From NCBI RefSeq assembly GCF_003577475.1, contig NZ_QPEP01000011.1, forward strand, positions 110,312 through 174,311: 64,000 bases of DNA. The letters run 5' to 3'. The translations under genes were made by a program, and so were the position numbers. Positions 16,928-25,699 of this stretch are shown in pieces. How positions within the stretch are numbered: the first letter of the stretch is position 1; every line of letters begins with the position of its first letter. The notes under the pieces are model-generated. The model was not told where the DNA came from. It worked only from the letters and a program-made list of their open reading frames with translations, and made no database searches. The DNA comes from Salinibius halmophilus (lineage in GTDB: Bacteria; Pseudomonadota; Gammaproteobacteria; Pseudomonadales; Natronospirillaceae).

Positions 16928-17419
16928 TCATTGGCGATATATAGACTGAATAATGACCACAGCGTTATCGGACTGGCCGGTGGCCCTTGTCGTAATGCGA
17001 TAGAGCTGCTGACTATCGTCGACAGCGCCCACTTCTAAACTATCATTCGCCGATACCGTCATCAGCAGCTCAGCTACATGCTTTGGTTGTTGCGATAATT
17101 GGCCTAATGCCGGCCCTCCATAGTCCGCTACGGCGTCTGGGTCTTGCCAATTAACTTGTTGCCACAATGGCGTGGCATCTTGGCGGTTATATAGCCAGTC
17201 GTAATCACTGGCTAATGGGGTTGTACTGAAGCTTTTTACGGTTTGCTCAGCATGCTCAAGTGCGGCTTCGGCGGCCTGAAATGCTAACTGCACATCGCGC
17301 TGATTCCCCACCATGCGCTCTTCTAATACCACTGCACGAATGCCGGCCACGCTAATTAATGCCAGCACCAGCAGAATAATTAAGCTAATAATGAGTGTGG
17401 CACCCTGTTGCGTTTTCAT
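16928..17419 (-). CDS. pilX: Type IV minor pilin PilX
   Basis: A 163-residue protein. The N-terminus MKTQQGATLIISLIILLVLALISVAGIRAVVLEERM shows the PilX-type leader (Ala rather than Phe at mature position 1) and lacks Glu5, as in other PilX/GspK-like tip pilins. The GNQRDVQLAFQAAEAALEHAE helix is characteristic of PilX. Start and stop overlap the neighbouring pilW and pilY1 frames by a few bases, so translation is coupled. Confidence 0.93.
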   Translation of the reverse strand: MKTQQGATLIISLIILLVLALISVAGIRAVVLEERMVGNQRDVQLAFQAAEAALEHAEQTVKSFSTTPLASDYDWLYNRQDATPLWQQVNWQDPDAVADYGGPALGQLSQQPKHVAELLMTVSANDSLEVGAVDDSQQLYRITTRATGQSDNAVVIIQSIYRQ

Positions 17420-18471
17420 AGGCGATTCCTCAATGCGATGTGGGCGGTATATACTCGGCGCAGTCTGCCGTCATTGAAACTAAGTGTTTCGTTAGCGAAG
17501 GTCAGGCTAGTCTGATCGCCAAGGTTTGCTTGCTCGCTGCGCAATAACAAAGAAACTCTTACGCCAACAATGTCATCGTAATCAGCCGTATCAATCTGGT
17601 TGATCGGTAGGTAGGCCAGTTGGCTGCCATCACCATTGAGATCCAAGCCAAATAGCAACTGCATGCGCTCAACACCCTCAACTAGCTCTATGTTGTTAAC
17701 GCTTAGTTCGCCCGCGTTGGTTGTTAGTTCCTGCTGATAGAGGGTTGGAATATTAAAATCGTTGTTCGCGACAACAAAGCGAGACCGTTGCAGCGCCATA
17801 ATGATACTGCCACGCGCAAGCTCGTAGCGATTGCCAGCGACCGTGCAGCTAACTGGATTGCCTAGCCCTTGTGTACAGTTGCCGGGTTTGGCTGCCGTGT
17901 CGTTTTTATGTTCTAGCAAGCGAGCGGTTGCTGCGGCAGGGTTGCTGGTGTTCACTGCATTGCTTTGTTGAAAGATAATGCTCTGTTTGCAGTCGGTAGC
18001 CAGTAGTAGCTGCCCCTGCACAAAGGGGTTAGTAGCTTGGCAACTGACTTGTGCGTTGGTTACGTCGTGGCTGTCGACCACGCATTGTTCACTAACATCG
18101 GCGTAGCTCACCATCACCCAATCTTGATTGGCGATTAAAGGTAGGCCAAAGCTGGTTGCCGCTGCAATGTTGTTGCCGCCACTTAGAATGGTTTGCTCGG
18201 ATAAAAAAGGGCTCAAGCTGCCATCATTGATGACGGTGTTGCCAGGTGTCACGGCGCCATTGCAGCCAAGGAAGCCAGTTTGGCGCAACGACTGCTGCAT
18301 CGTATCGATGGCGAATCGAGCGTTGTCTTGCAAACGAATGAGTTCAGACTGCACCGAGTAACTTTGTCGGCTTGATAAAAAGGCGCCAATGGCAGCCCCG
18401 ATTATGATTAAGCCAATGACCATAGCGATCATTAGTTCCACTAACGAGATACCTGCTTGGCGGCGCATCAT
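17416..18471 (-). CDS. pilW: Type IV minor pilin PilW
   Basis: A 351-residue prepilin-like protein. MMRRQAG is followed by ISLVELMIAMVIGLIIIGAAIGAFLSSRQSYSVQSELIRLQDNARFAIDTM, the PilW signature with Glu5. A large C-terminal domain follows with several cysteines. It overlaps pilV upstream and pilX downstream by 4 bases each. It forms part of the minor pilin priming complex. Confidence 0.93.
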   Translation of the reverse strand: MMRRQAGISLVELMIAMVIGLIIIGAAIGAFLSSRQSYSVQSELIRLQDNARFAIDTMQQSLRQTGFLGCNGAVTPGNTVINDGSLSPFLSEQTILSGGNNIAAATSFGLPLIANQDWVMVSYADVSEQCVVDSHDVTNAQVSCQATNPFVQGQLLLATDCKQSIIFQQSNAVNTSNPAAATARLLEHKNDTAAKPGNCTQGLGNPVSCTVAGNRYELARGSIIMALQRSRFVVANNDFNIPTLYQQELTTNAGELSVNNIELVEGVERMQLLFGLDLNGDGSQLAYLPINQIDTADYDDIVGVRVSLLLRSEQANLGDQTSLTFANETLSFNDGRLRRVYTAHIALRNRL

Positions 18472-18971
18472 TGAATCTCCGCACTCATGGTTAACATTTC
18501 TGGCGTGGCGTTAGCGTCTCGGCTACTTTGCCACCAAATGTAAGCAACTATGGGATGGTTGCTATTGGCAGCCTCACAATCTGGCTGCCCAGGTAAGTCA
18601 TCTGTTAGGTCAGAGCGGCAAACCCGTCCAGCGCCGGAAGGTAGAATGGCAGCCAAGGCGGTTTGCCAATCATGCAGGTCGGCTGCGGCTAAGTTTGCTG
18701 CCGAGCAGCCGGTGGCATCCCCTTGCCAGTTCCAGCAAGCGGTGTTTTCGCTGCCAGAACTCACCAAATACCCAGTCATTGCTTCTGGGTTTGAGCGAAT
18801 TCGATCAAGAATATCTGTGCCTTTAATCGTGGCTTGCGTGCGCAAGTAGGCGTTGTTGCTTTGCTGCAGGGCACTTAGTTGCATAGAAATCATCCCTAGT
18901 GACCCAATCGAAAGGATCACTAGGGCAACCATTACCTCGATAAGTCCACTACCTAGCTGTTGCGCACGCAT
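18468..18971 (-). CDS. pilV: Type IV minor pilin PilV
   Basis: A 167-residue prepilin with leader MRAQQLG and mature start SGLIEVMVALVILSIGSLGMISMQLSALQQSNNAYLRTQA, typical of PilV. Its first codons overlap the 3' end of fimT by 19 bases. It belongs with pilW and pilX to one co-translated block. Confidence 0.92.
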   Translation of the reverse strand: MRAQQLGSGLIEVMVALVILSIGSLGMISMQLSALQQSNNAYLRTQATIKGTDILDRIRSNPEAMTGYLVSSGSENTACWNWQGDATGCSAANLAAADLHDWQTALAAILPSGAGRVCRSDLTDDLPGQPDCEAANSNHPIVAYIWWQSSRDANATPEMLTMSAEIQ

Positions 18972-19519
18972 ACGCCGTTCTCACTTTGCCAATCGTCACA
19001 GATGCGCACCCGGCCAGTTGGTCGAACTTCTAGTGCGTTAGTGCGAGATGTATCGGTAGAACTTAATAGGAAAATAGGTCGGCCAACGTGGCTGCTGGCT
19101 AAGCGGCCTTGATGGTCGAACTGAATTTTGCCACCAGCGAATTTGAAGTCGATGTTGCTGTTAGGGGCGTCAAATGCTTGTAGGACTTCGTTGTCCGAGG
19201 CAGTCCCGTTGGCGTCACTATCCACGAACACAACCCAGCCATGTTGCCAGCTGGTATCAGTAGTGGAATCGGTTGCACACTGGTAGCTGGTTTCCGACTT
19301 TGGACATACGAATATGCTGGTGCCACGGGTAACGGCCTCTGATCTGGCAATCGCTAATGAGTTGATCACGTGGTCACGCACGCTGACCTGCTGCGTAGAT
19401 GCCAATACGCTATTGAAACTTGGTGCTGAAATAGCCGCCAAAATTGCCATGACCGATAGGGTGATCATGATTTCAACCAAGGTTAGGCCTGTTTCTTTGT
19501 GTAAGTGTTGCGTATTCAT
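18953..19519 (-). CDS. fimT: Type IV minor pilin of the FimT/FimU (GspH) family
   Basis: A 188-residue prepilin. MNTQHLHKETG precedes the mature start LTLVEIMITLSVMAILAAISAPSFNS with Glu5. The C-terminal half has the GspH/FimT fold pattern, with paired cysteines (FVCPKSETSYQC and ICDDWQSENGVC). ATG 19519 follows a strong AGGAGG; the frame is open further upstream, but that part is out of register with any leader. It is the first gene of the minor pilin operon. Some FimT homologues bind DNA for competence; the C-terminus here cannot settle that. Confidence 0.9.
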   Translation of the reverse strand: MNTQHLHKETGLTLVEIMITLSVMAILAAISAPSFNSVLASTQQVSVRDHVINSLAIARSEAVTRGTSIFVCPKSETSYQCATDSTTDTSWQHGWVVFVDSDANGTASDNEVLQAFDAPNSNIDFKFAGGKIQFDHQGRLASSHVGRPIFLLSSTDTSRTNALEVRPTGRVRICDDWQSENGVCVRNS

Positions 19520-19861
19520 TTTGCCTCCTAGCACGTGATCTGTATCTCTTAATTTGCGTGCATGGTTCACATAATAACCGTGTATTGGAGTGCATGTTGT
19601 GTACCAAGTGTTAGGAAGTTGCACCGAATAGATAAACAAAAACGACTTGAACGCTGTTCTAGGTTTGGGGATTGTTCAACAAAATGACACTATGTATTCG
19701 ATCTCGACAGTAATCTGAATGATCACTGTTCACATGTTTTTAGATTGTATTTTTGGGGGCTGTTGCCGGCAGAAATTAGTGTCAAAGAGTGACACTTTAG
19801 GCAGCGCTATTGGTATTAAAAAGTCATGACGTGTTAGGGCGCAGGCGCGCCCTGTGTTTGG
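19520..19861. promoter_or_regulatory. Control region upstream of the minor pilin operon with TGACACT sites
   Basis: This gene-free stretch holds an inverted repeat AGTGTCA-N5-TGACACT (19778-19796) and a further single TGACACT (19685-19691), about 160-280 bases upstream of fimT. The region is AT-rich near 19670-19760. The same half-site three times suggests binding of one regulator to the pilin promoter. No classic promoter is obvious. The downstream side of the DUF4250 gene also faces it. Confidence 0.45.
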
Positions 19862-20050
19862 CTAGCGAAACTGATTAGCTTCTGGCAAGTAGTCAAACCC
19901 TGCACTGTGTAAACGCGCCTCGAGTACTGCTTGCTCAATATCATGATAAGCACAAAGCTTTTCTAGTGACGAAAACTGGTCGCGTAATTGCTGATTCACC
20001 AAGCTAAACAATAGGTTGATGTCCATGGTTTGGTAGTTTGCCAGCATCAT
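19862..20050 (-). CDS. Small DUF4250-type protein
   Basis: A 62-residue protein whose core INLLFSLVNQQLRDQFSSLEKLCAYHDIEQAVLEARLHSAGFDYLPEANQF matches the short DUF4250 pattern (predicted helical, with the xAGFxYxxxxNQF ending). Function of the family is unknown. The start may be ATG 20050, 20047 or, by family length, the later Met at 20023. It lies directly behind yaeP, whose stop abuts its start, so the two are probably co-transcribed. Confidence 0.75.
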   Translation of the reverse strand: MMLANYQTMDINLLFSLVNQQLRDQFSSLEKLCAYHDIEQAVLEARLHSAGFDYLPEANQFR

Positions 20051-20245
20051 TTAGTCGCTCATCAACAAGTTGGCCGCAGCATAAGCGGCTTGTTCACGCA
20101 GTTCATCACTGGTGTTGGGTGCTAATACGATAGCATTGAGTGCTTTCACGGCAGCGCTTTTTGCATCCGGAATATAGCCCAAATCACCGCTGCCAATTTC
20201 AGCATAGCGTTGTCGAACTAGTTCTGCGCAATCTGCAAGTTGCAT
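20051..20245 (-). CDS. yaeP: UPF0253 family protein YaeP
   Basis: A 64-residue protein that matches E. coli YaeP closely in pattern: [23 protein letters not shown], then VKALNAI and [15 protein letters not shown] at the end. The family is widespread in gammaproteobacteria and of unknown function. It is followed without a gap by the DUF4250 gene. Confidence 0.88.
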   Translation of the reverse strand: MQLADCAELVRQRYAEIGSGDLGYIPDAKSAAVKALNAIVLAPNTSDELREQAAYAAANLLMSD

Positions 20246-20269
20246 AAATTCTCCAATAAGTTACTGCAA

Positions 20270-21064
20270 TTAATTTCCGTCAATAATTCGGCCAAGTCCA
20301 CCTAACACCGAGCCTTCCCCCTTGCTTGAGCCGCCAGCACTTGGAGCGCTTTTAATAATACGGTCAGCTAAGCGTGAGAATGGCAGGCTTTGCAGCCATA
20401 CTTTGCCAGGGCCGCGTAAGGTGACTAAGAATAAACCTTCACCACCAAAAAATGCGCTGCGAAGGCTTTTCTGCATCTCAATGTTGTAGTCTACGCCATC
20501 GGTAAAGGCCACCAAACAACCTGTGTCAACGCGCAGTGTTTCACCTGCCTGCAGTGTGCGCTCGACAATGGTGCCGCCGGCGTGTAAAAACGCTCGGCCA
20601 TCGCCTTCTAAACGTTGCAAAATAAAGCCTTCACCACCAAAAAAACCACTGCCAATTTTGCGGTTTAGGGTAATGCTGACTTTCGTGCCATATGCAGCAC
20701 AAAGAAATGCATCCTTTTGACAGGTGATACCGCCGCCAATGGCTGACATATCCAATGGGAGAATGGTGCCTGGGTAAGGCGCGGCAAAACATACGCGACG
20801 CTTACCTGTTTGGCCATTGTGGGTAAAGTGCGTCATAAAGATCGACTCACCCATCAAGGCGCGTTTGCCTGCGCCCATCAGCTTGCCCATGAAGCCTTCA
20901 TTCACTTCTGAACCATCACCCATTTTGGCTTCAAAGCTAATGTCGTCTTCCATGTAGTTCATCGCACCAGCCTCGGCAATAACCTTCTCGCCCGGGTCTA
21001 GCTCCACTTCAACCATCTGCATTGATTCGCCGATGATTTCGTAATCCACTTCATGACACTGCAT
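20270..21064 (-). CDS. AIM24/TIGR00266-family protein
   Basis: A 264-residue protein of the AIM24 family (a trimeric beta-sandwich fold, no known enzyme activity). The N-terminus [38 protein letters not shown] and the repeated SGFFGGEGF and [23 protein letters not shown] stretches are family hallmarks. The ATG at 21064 follows GAGGGAATAAGC and is preferred to the upstream in-frame ATG at 21094, which lies inside the terminator of ndh. Role unknown. Confidence 0.88.
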   Translation of the reverse strand: MQCHEVDYEIIGESMQMVEVELDPGEKVIAEAGAMNYMEDDISFEAKMGDGSEVNEGFMGKLMGAGKRALMGESIFMTHFTHNGQTGKRRVCFAAPYPGTILPLDMSAIGGGITCQKDAFLCAAYGTKVSITLNRKIGSGFFGGEGFILQRLEGDGRAFLHAGGTIVERTLQAGETLRVDTGCLVAFTDGVDYNIEMQKSLRSAFFGGEGLFLVTLRGPGKVWLQSLPFSRLADRIIKSAPSAGGSSKGEGSVLGGLGRIIDGN

Positions 21065-21080
21065 GCTTATTCCCTCATCA

Positions 21081-21110
21081 AATAAAAAAGGCAAGCCATT
21101 TGGCTTGCCT
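21081..21110 (-). terminator. Rho-independent terminator of ndh
   Basis: On the minus strand AGGCAAGCCA pairs with TGGCTTGCCT, followed by a T-rich run (the A-run at 21081-21089). It begins 7 bases after the ndh stop. Confidence 0.9.
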
Positions 21111-21116
21111 ATTAGA

Positions 21117-22418
21117 TTAGTGCAATTTTAGCCTTGGGCGAATCACTCTATGGATGCGGTCGGTAATGGCGATTAAGCCAGTCTTCAGCAAACCATAAAT
21201 GGCAATCTGATGCATGCGATACAGTGACACATACATTAGGCGAGCAATTCTGCCTTCAACTCGCAATGAGCCACTAGAAAGGTTACCCATTAGCGTGCCC
21301 ACAGCGGAATACTGCGACAAGCTGACCAGTGATCCACGATCGACAAAAACAAATGGTTTTAATGGCTGATTGGCAAACAGACGCTTGAAGTTTTTCAACA
21401 AGTGCGAAGCTTGCTGGTGGGCACTCTGGGCACGTGGTGGTACAAACTTGTCACCTTGAGGGCAAGCTGCACAGTCGCCGATGGCAAAAATTCGTTCATC
21501 ATCCACACTCTGCAAGGTGTCGTGAATGGTTAGCTGACCGGTGCGCTGCAAGCTTAGGCCATCAAGATGATGCATTAGATCTGGCCCACGCACCCCTGCT
21601 GCCCAAACGATTAAATCGCCATGTAGCGCTTCACCTTCTTTGGTGTTTAAGGTGTTGGCTTCGGCAGAAGTAACCATATTGCCAGTGCGTACTGTCACGC
21701 CAATCTCGCTGAGTTCACGGGCAGCGGCATAAGATATTCTCTCGGGTAGGGCTGGCAAAAGTCTTGGCCCAGCTTCGAGCAGTGAGATATTGATCTTGCT
21801 AGCGTTAACTTCCTTAAAGCCATATTGCTTTACGGTTTCGGCGGCGCTTACCAGTTCAGCTGAGAGCTCTACACCAGTGGCACCACCACCTACGATAAGT
21901 ATGTTTGCTTTGCCATCTTTGAACTGCTCTGGGCGTGAGTTTAGGCGCATCAACATGTTTAAGAAGCTTTGGTGAAAACGTTGTGCCTGTGATGGGCTAT
22001 CTAAGAAAATGCAGTGCTCGGCAACGCCCGGTGTACCAAAGTCATTGGTGACCGACCCCATTGCCAGCACTAGGTAGTCATAATCCACCTCTCGCTCAGG
22101 CATAATGAGCTCGTTGTCAGAATCATGGTAAGCAGCCAACTTGATTTTGCGAGCGCTTCGATCAAGCCCAGCCATATTGCCAAGCACAAAGTCAAAGCCA
22201 GTCGAGCGGGCCACTGCGCGGTATGAAATATCGTCGATATTAGAGTCCATTACACCCGTCGCGACTTCGTGTAGCAGTGGCTTCCATAAATGCGTAGGGT
22301 TGCGGTCGATTAGTGTTACCTGGGCTTTGCCTTTTTTGGCATACTTTTTACCCAACTGGGTTGCCAACTCAAGACCACCAGCACCTCCGCCAACGATGAC
22401 TATTTTTGGTTGCTCCAT
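21117..22418 (-). CDS. ndh: Type II NADH:quinone dehydrogenase
   Basis: Transfers electrons from NADH to quinone without pumping protons. The 433 residues show an FAD motif ([18 protein letters not shown]), an NADH motif ([17 protein letters not shown]) and the conserved [28 protein letters not shown] near the quinone side. A C-terminal amphipathic region (about 385-425) likely anchors it to the membrane. It is transcribed alone, divergent from the double-XRE gene and closed by a terminator. An FNR-type site was looked for upstream and not seen. Confidence 0.93.
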   Translation of the reverse strand: MEQPKIVIVGGGAGGLELATQLGKKYAKKGKAQVTLIDRNPTHLWKPLLHEVATGVMDSNIDDISYRAVARSTGFDFVLGNMAGLDRSARKIKLAAYHDSDNELIMPEREVDYDYLVLAMGSVTNDFGTPGVAEHCIFLDSPSQAQRFHQSFLNMLMRLNSRPEQFKDGKANILIVGGGATGVELSAELVSAAETVKQYGFKEVNASKINISLLEAGPRLLPALPERISYAAARELSEIGVTVRTGNMVTSAEANTLNTKEGEALHGDLIVWAAGVRGPDLMHHLDGLSLQRTGQLTIHDTLQSVDDERIFAIGDCAACPQGDKFVPPRAQSAHQQASHLLKNFKRLFANQPLKPFVFVDRGSLVSLSQYSAVGTLMGNLSSGSLRVEGRIARLMYVSLYRMHQIAIYGLLKTGLIAITDRIHRVIRPRLKLH

Positions 22419-22567
22419 AAAAACTCCTAAAGCGAAAAGTAATTGAAATATTAAATTTTGGTCATAAATTGCAACGAAATAGTGGTTAAGTGACTTGGTT
22501 CAACTCAGAGATATTGAAAAATGAACATTGTTAGGTAAAGTTTACGGCTCTACGATGGAGCGACCCC

Positions 22568-23443
22568 ATGCCTAACCCTGATCAAGCACTTGACTTCTCA
22601 AATTTAGAGGCTGATATCCACCAAGCGGTGAGCGCAAACTTTATTGCTGTTCGCAAACAGCACGCGCGTTCACAACGGCGAATGGCAGACTTGCTTGATC
22701 TCTCTCTGTCGCAATATAAAAAATTCGAAAACGGGACGGAAATCCCTCGGTTGCACACAACCGCTAAATGGTCGTTGCTCACCGGTAATAATATTTATGT
22801 GCTGTTACTCAATACGCCTTATGCCAGCCTAGTACCAAACATAGAGCCGGTTACCACGTTACGCCCATTTGCGTTTGTAATTGGGCACCTTAATCCGTCT
22901 ATGTTTACTGCTTGGCTAAAAGTAATTGCCGCTTCTGCTGAGCTTAGTTGTAATTATGAAGAGTCGCCTAGCTATGAAGTGATCGACCTAGCGAAAGTGT
23001 TCGATAACTTTGAAGAGAAATACTATCAAAATATTGCCCAAAATCTAAGAGTGTTCCGCGCAAATCATGGCTATAGCCAGCATTATGTCGCGGAATGCAT
23101 GGGCATGTCATCGCAAGCGTACGCGGCTTACGAAAGTATTGAATCACATTCGCGGATTCCACTGACGTCAGCCCTAAGGTTTGCTGCTACATTTAGCGTC
23201 AATACGGCCAGCCTATCGGCGGGCACATTTTATGGCGAGTATCGCGCTCGGCAAGACAAGCGCCTAGCTGCTGTGCACGAGTTAGTCAGTCAGATGCCTG
23301 AGGGCAAGCGCCGCTCGGCCGAGATTTCGGCCATCATGTACAGCCGCTGGATGCAAAACGATCAAACGATCTGTTTGTCGCGTGGTGGCTTGCTCGACCA
23401 CGATGAAGTAGTCGAGCGTAGGCTTAAACAGATTCCTAGATAG
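22568..23443 (+). CDS. Double-XRE helix-turn-helix protein, paralogue of the gene at 2546-3370
   Basis: A 291-residue protein with an N-terminal Xre-like region (about 25-85: QRRMADLLDLSLSQYKKFENG, then TEIPRLH and LLTGNNIY) and a second one (about 150-200: HGYSQHYVAECMGMSSQAYAAYES). The middle region is not recognised. The layout and spacing match the regulator at 2546-3370, pointing to a small lineage-specific family. It is divergent from ndh (149 bases) and convergent with hisF; a compact hairpin (GCGCC-TAAA-GGCGC, 23443-23456) covers both stop codons. GGAG precedes ATG 22568. Target unknown. Confidence 0.82.
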   Translation: MPNPDQALDFSNLEADIHQAVSANFIAVRKQHARSQRRMADLLDLSLSQYKKFENGTEIPRLHTTAKWSLLTGNNIYVLLLNTPYASLVPNIEPVTTLRPFAFVIGHLNPSMFTAWLKVIAASAELSCNYEESPSYEVIDLAKVFDNFEEKYYQNIAQNLRVFRANHGYSQHYVAECMGMSSQAYAAYESIESHSRIPLTSALRFAATFSVNTASLSAGTFYGEYRARQDKRLAAVHELVSQMPEGKRRSAEISAIMYSRWMQNDQTICLSRGGLLDHDEVVERRLKQIPR

Positions 23444-23446
23444 CGC

Positions 23447-24208
23447 CTAAAGGCGCATTTCTATGCCACAAGCGGCCATATGTGCTTTTGCTTCGCTAAC
23501 GCTGTACTCGCCAAAGTGAAAGATACTGGCAGCTAGCACGGCGTCGGCATGGCCTTCTAGTACGCCATCGGCCAAGTGTTGTAGATTGCCCACGCCACCT
23601 GAGGCAATTACCGGAATGCTAACGGCATTCGATACGGCGCGCGTTAGCGCAATATCAAACCCGTTTTTCACGCCGTCTTGATCCATTGACGTTAGCAATA
23701 TTTCCCCGGCTCCCAAGCCTTGCATTTTTACCGCCCACTCAACCGCATCGATGCCCGTTGGTTTGCGCCCACCGTGGGTAAATATTTCCCATTTGTTGTC
23801 TGCTACTTGTTTGGCGTCGATGGCAACCACAATGCATTGGCTGCCAAACCGATCGGCCGCTTCGCCAACAAATTCAGGATTAAATACTGCGGCTGAGTTA
23901 ATCGATACTTTATCGGCGCCAGCATTTAGTAGGTTGCGAATGTCTTCACAAGTGCGAACACCACCACCAACGGTTAACGGAATAAATACCTCGGCAGCCA
24001 TGCGGCGCACTGTTTCAATGGTGGTATCGCGTTCTTGGTGGCTGGCGGTAATGTCCAAAAAGGTAATTTCATCGGCACCAGCATCGTTATAGCGCTTAGC
24101 AACCTCTACTGGATCGCCAGCATCGCGAATGTCGACAAACTGAACGCCTTTTACCACTCGCCCGTCTTCTACATCAAGGCAAGGAATGATTCGTTTGGCT
24201 AGTCCCAT
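23447..24208 (-). CDS. hisF: Imidazole glycerol phosphate synthase, cyclase subunit
   Basis: With HisH it forms imidazole glycerol phosphate and AICAR in histidine synthesis. The (beta/alpha)8 barrel of 253 residues shows [24 protein letters not shown] (catalytic Asp11), LTVGGGVR and the second catalytic Asp in [13 protein letters not shown]. The ATG at 24208 follows GGAGG with 7 bases between; an upstream in-frame ATG (24229) lies inside hisH. It begins 2 bases after the hisH stop. hisA, which usually lies between hisH and hisF, is absent. Confidence 0.96.
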   Translation of the reverse strand: MGLAKRIIPCLDVEDGRVVKGVQFVDIRDAGDPVEVAKRYNDAGADEITFLDITASHQERDTTIETVRRMAAEVFIPLTVGGGVRTCEDIRNLLNAGADKVSINSAAVFNPEFVGEAADRFGSQCIVVAIDAKQVADNKWEIFTHGGRKPTGIDAVEWAVKMQGLGAGEILLTSMDQDGVKNGFDIALTRAVSNAVSIPVIASGGVGNLQHLADGVLEGHADAVLAASIFHFGEYSVSEAKAHMAACGIEMRL

Positions 24209-24210
24209 AA

Positions 24211-24849
24211 TTAAGCCTCCGGTTGCCAAGTAACAAAGTTAGCAAGTAGTTGCAAACCTGCTGTATGGCTTTTTTCAGGGTGAAACTGGGTTGCCACAAT
24301 GTTCTTATGTGCAATGGCAGCAGTGAAAGTTTCACCATAGGTGCAGTGGCCAATGCTAATTGGCAAGTTAGGCTGAGCCGCAAAACTATGAACAAAATAG
24401 AACCGGCTGTGGTTGTCGATATTGTGCCAGATAGGGTGTTCAGCCTGGGCCACTTGGTTCCACCCCATATGTGGGATTTTTAACGGGTTGCCGCTTTCGT
24501 CTAAACCGCCTTTTAAACGCTGGATTTCACCGTTGAATATACCAAGTGCGTCAACACCTCCGTTTTCTTGGGAATGCTGCAGCATGGCTTGCATGCCAAC
24601 ACAAATGCCTAACAGTGGTGTGCCTTGCTCTACTAATTGGCTAACGATTTTATCAACGCCTTGTTGGCGCATTTCGCCAACACAATCGCGAATGGCACCA
24701 ACACCCGGCAGTACAACACGGTCGGCTGCGCCAATCATTACAGCGTCGCTGGTTACAATTACTTCGTCATTTGGCGCAACATGCTCAAGCGCTTTTGCTG
24801 CCGAGTGCAAGTTGCCCATGCCGTAATCAATGATGGCAATTCGCTGCAT
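24211..24849 (-). CDS. hisH: Imidazole glycerol phosphate synthase, glutaminase subunit
   Basis: Supplies ammonia from glutamine to HisF. The 212-residue class I amidotransferase has the nucleophile in LLGICVGMQ (Cys about 83), the HisF-contacting GMGNLHSA at the N-terminus and the catalytic His/Glu in TQFHPEKS. Its first base overlaps the last base of the hisB stop, so hisB-hisH-hisF are one transcription unit. Confidence 0.96.
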   Translation of the reverse strand: MQRIAIIDYGMGNLHSAAKALEHVAPNDEVIVTSDAVMIGAADRVVLPGVGAIRDCVGEMRQQGVDKIVSQLVEQGTPLLGICVGMQAMLQHSQENGGVDALGIFNGEIQRLKGGLDESGNPLKIPHMGWNQVAQAEHPIWHNIDNHSRFYFVHSFAAQPNLPISIGHCTYGETFTAAIAHKNIVATQFHPEKSHTAGLQLLANFVTWQPEA

Positions 24850-25439
24850 TACAGAGTGCCTTTTGTTGACGGAATGATATCGGCCATGCGCGCATCTGGC
24901 GTTAATGCCATACGCAACGCGCGCCCGAAGGCTTTAAACACGGTCTCTATTTGGTGGTGCGCATTTTTGCCGCGAATATTGTCGATATGCATCGACACCA
25001 AAGCATGGTTAACAAAGCCATGGAAGAACTCTTGAAACAGCTGGGTATCAAAGCGCCCAAGCGTTGCGCGCGTCAGCTCAACGTTATAAATCAAACCTGG
25101 GCGACCGGAAAAGTCGATGACCACACGCGATAATGCCTCATCGAGTGGCACATAAGCATGACCATAACGTGTGATGCCTTTTTTGTCGCCAACGGCTTGC
25201 GCAAAGGCTTGCCCTAGTGCAATCCCAATGTCTTCAGCACTGTGGTGGTCATCAATATGATTGTCTCCGTCACAGTAGATGTCTAAATCAATAAGGCCAT
25301 GGCGAGCGATTTGATCCAGCATGTGCTCAAGAAATGGCATGCCAGTGTCGAACTTGGCAGCGCCAGTACCATCTAAATTGATCGAGACACGGATTTTGGT
25401 TTCCGACGTGTTGCGTTCTACTGTCGCGGTGCGAGACAT
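24849..25439 (-). CDS. hisB: Imidazoleglycerol-phosphate dehydratase
   Basis: A 196-residue single-function dehydratase (no phosphatase domain), the sixth histidine step. It carries the manganese-binding repeats [14 protein letters not shown] and [15 protein letters not shown] and the [13 protein letters not shown] segment. It heads the hisBHF group; the promoter should lie within 25440-25699. Confidence 0.96.
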   Translation of the reverse strand: MSRTATVERNTSETKIRVSINLDGTGAAKFDTGMPFLEHMLDQIARHGLIDLDIYCDGDNHIDDHHSAEDIGIALGQAFAQAVGDKKGITRYGHAYVPLDEALSRVVIDFSGRPGLIYNVELTRATLGRFDTQLFQEFFHGFVNHALVSMHIDNIRGKNAHHQIETVFKAFGRALRMALTPDARMADIIPSTKGTL

Positions 25440-25699
25440 AATTCAGTACCTTTGGCTAACGCAGTAAGTGATGGGCGGATTATACGCAGCTTTGCCTCGT
25501 CAACCAAACGTAACGTTGTATTGATTGGTTTCAATGGGCACTGGTATTGCGCGGCAAAGATTGTCAGTCGCTTGAGTGCGTTGTTTCTGCTTTGTTGGAT
25601 AATGTTGGCAAACGTAGTTTTGCGCAGTAGTCATCGGTTTTATTGGGTCTGTCTGTTGATAATTGAATAATGATAGAATCTATTGGGACGCTGTAGTTT
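25440..25699. other. Divergent intergenic region between hisB and the M60-like lipoprotein gene
   Basis: These 260 bases hold no gene that can be supported. They must contain the promoters of hisBHF (minus) and of the lipoprotein gene (plus). No palindrome or known operator stands out; the lipoprotein side becomes AT-rich (GATAATTGAATAATGATAG, 25656-25677), a plausible -10 area. Confidence 0.4.

Noticed and set aside
16919..19639. Upstream start codons giving longer PilY1 and FimT
   Set aside because: The shorter starts have good ribosome binding sites and correct signal or prepilin leaders; the longer ones do not.
19862..20245. Small gene pair as a toxin-antitoxin module
   Set aside because: The proteins are recognisable as YaeP and a DUF4250-type protein, neither of which is a known toxin or antitoxin.
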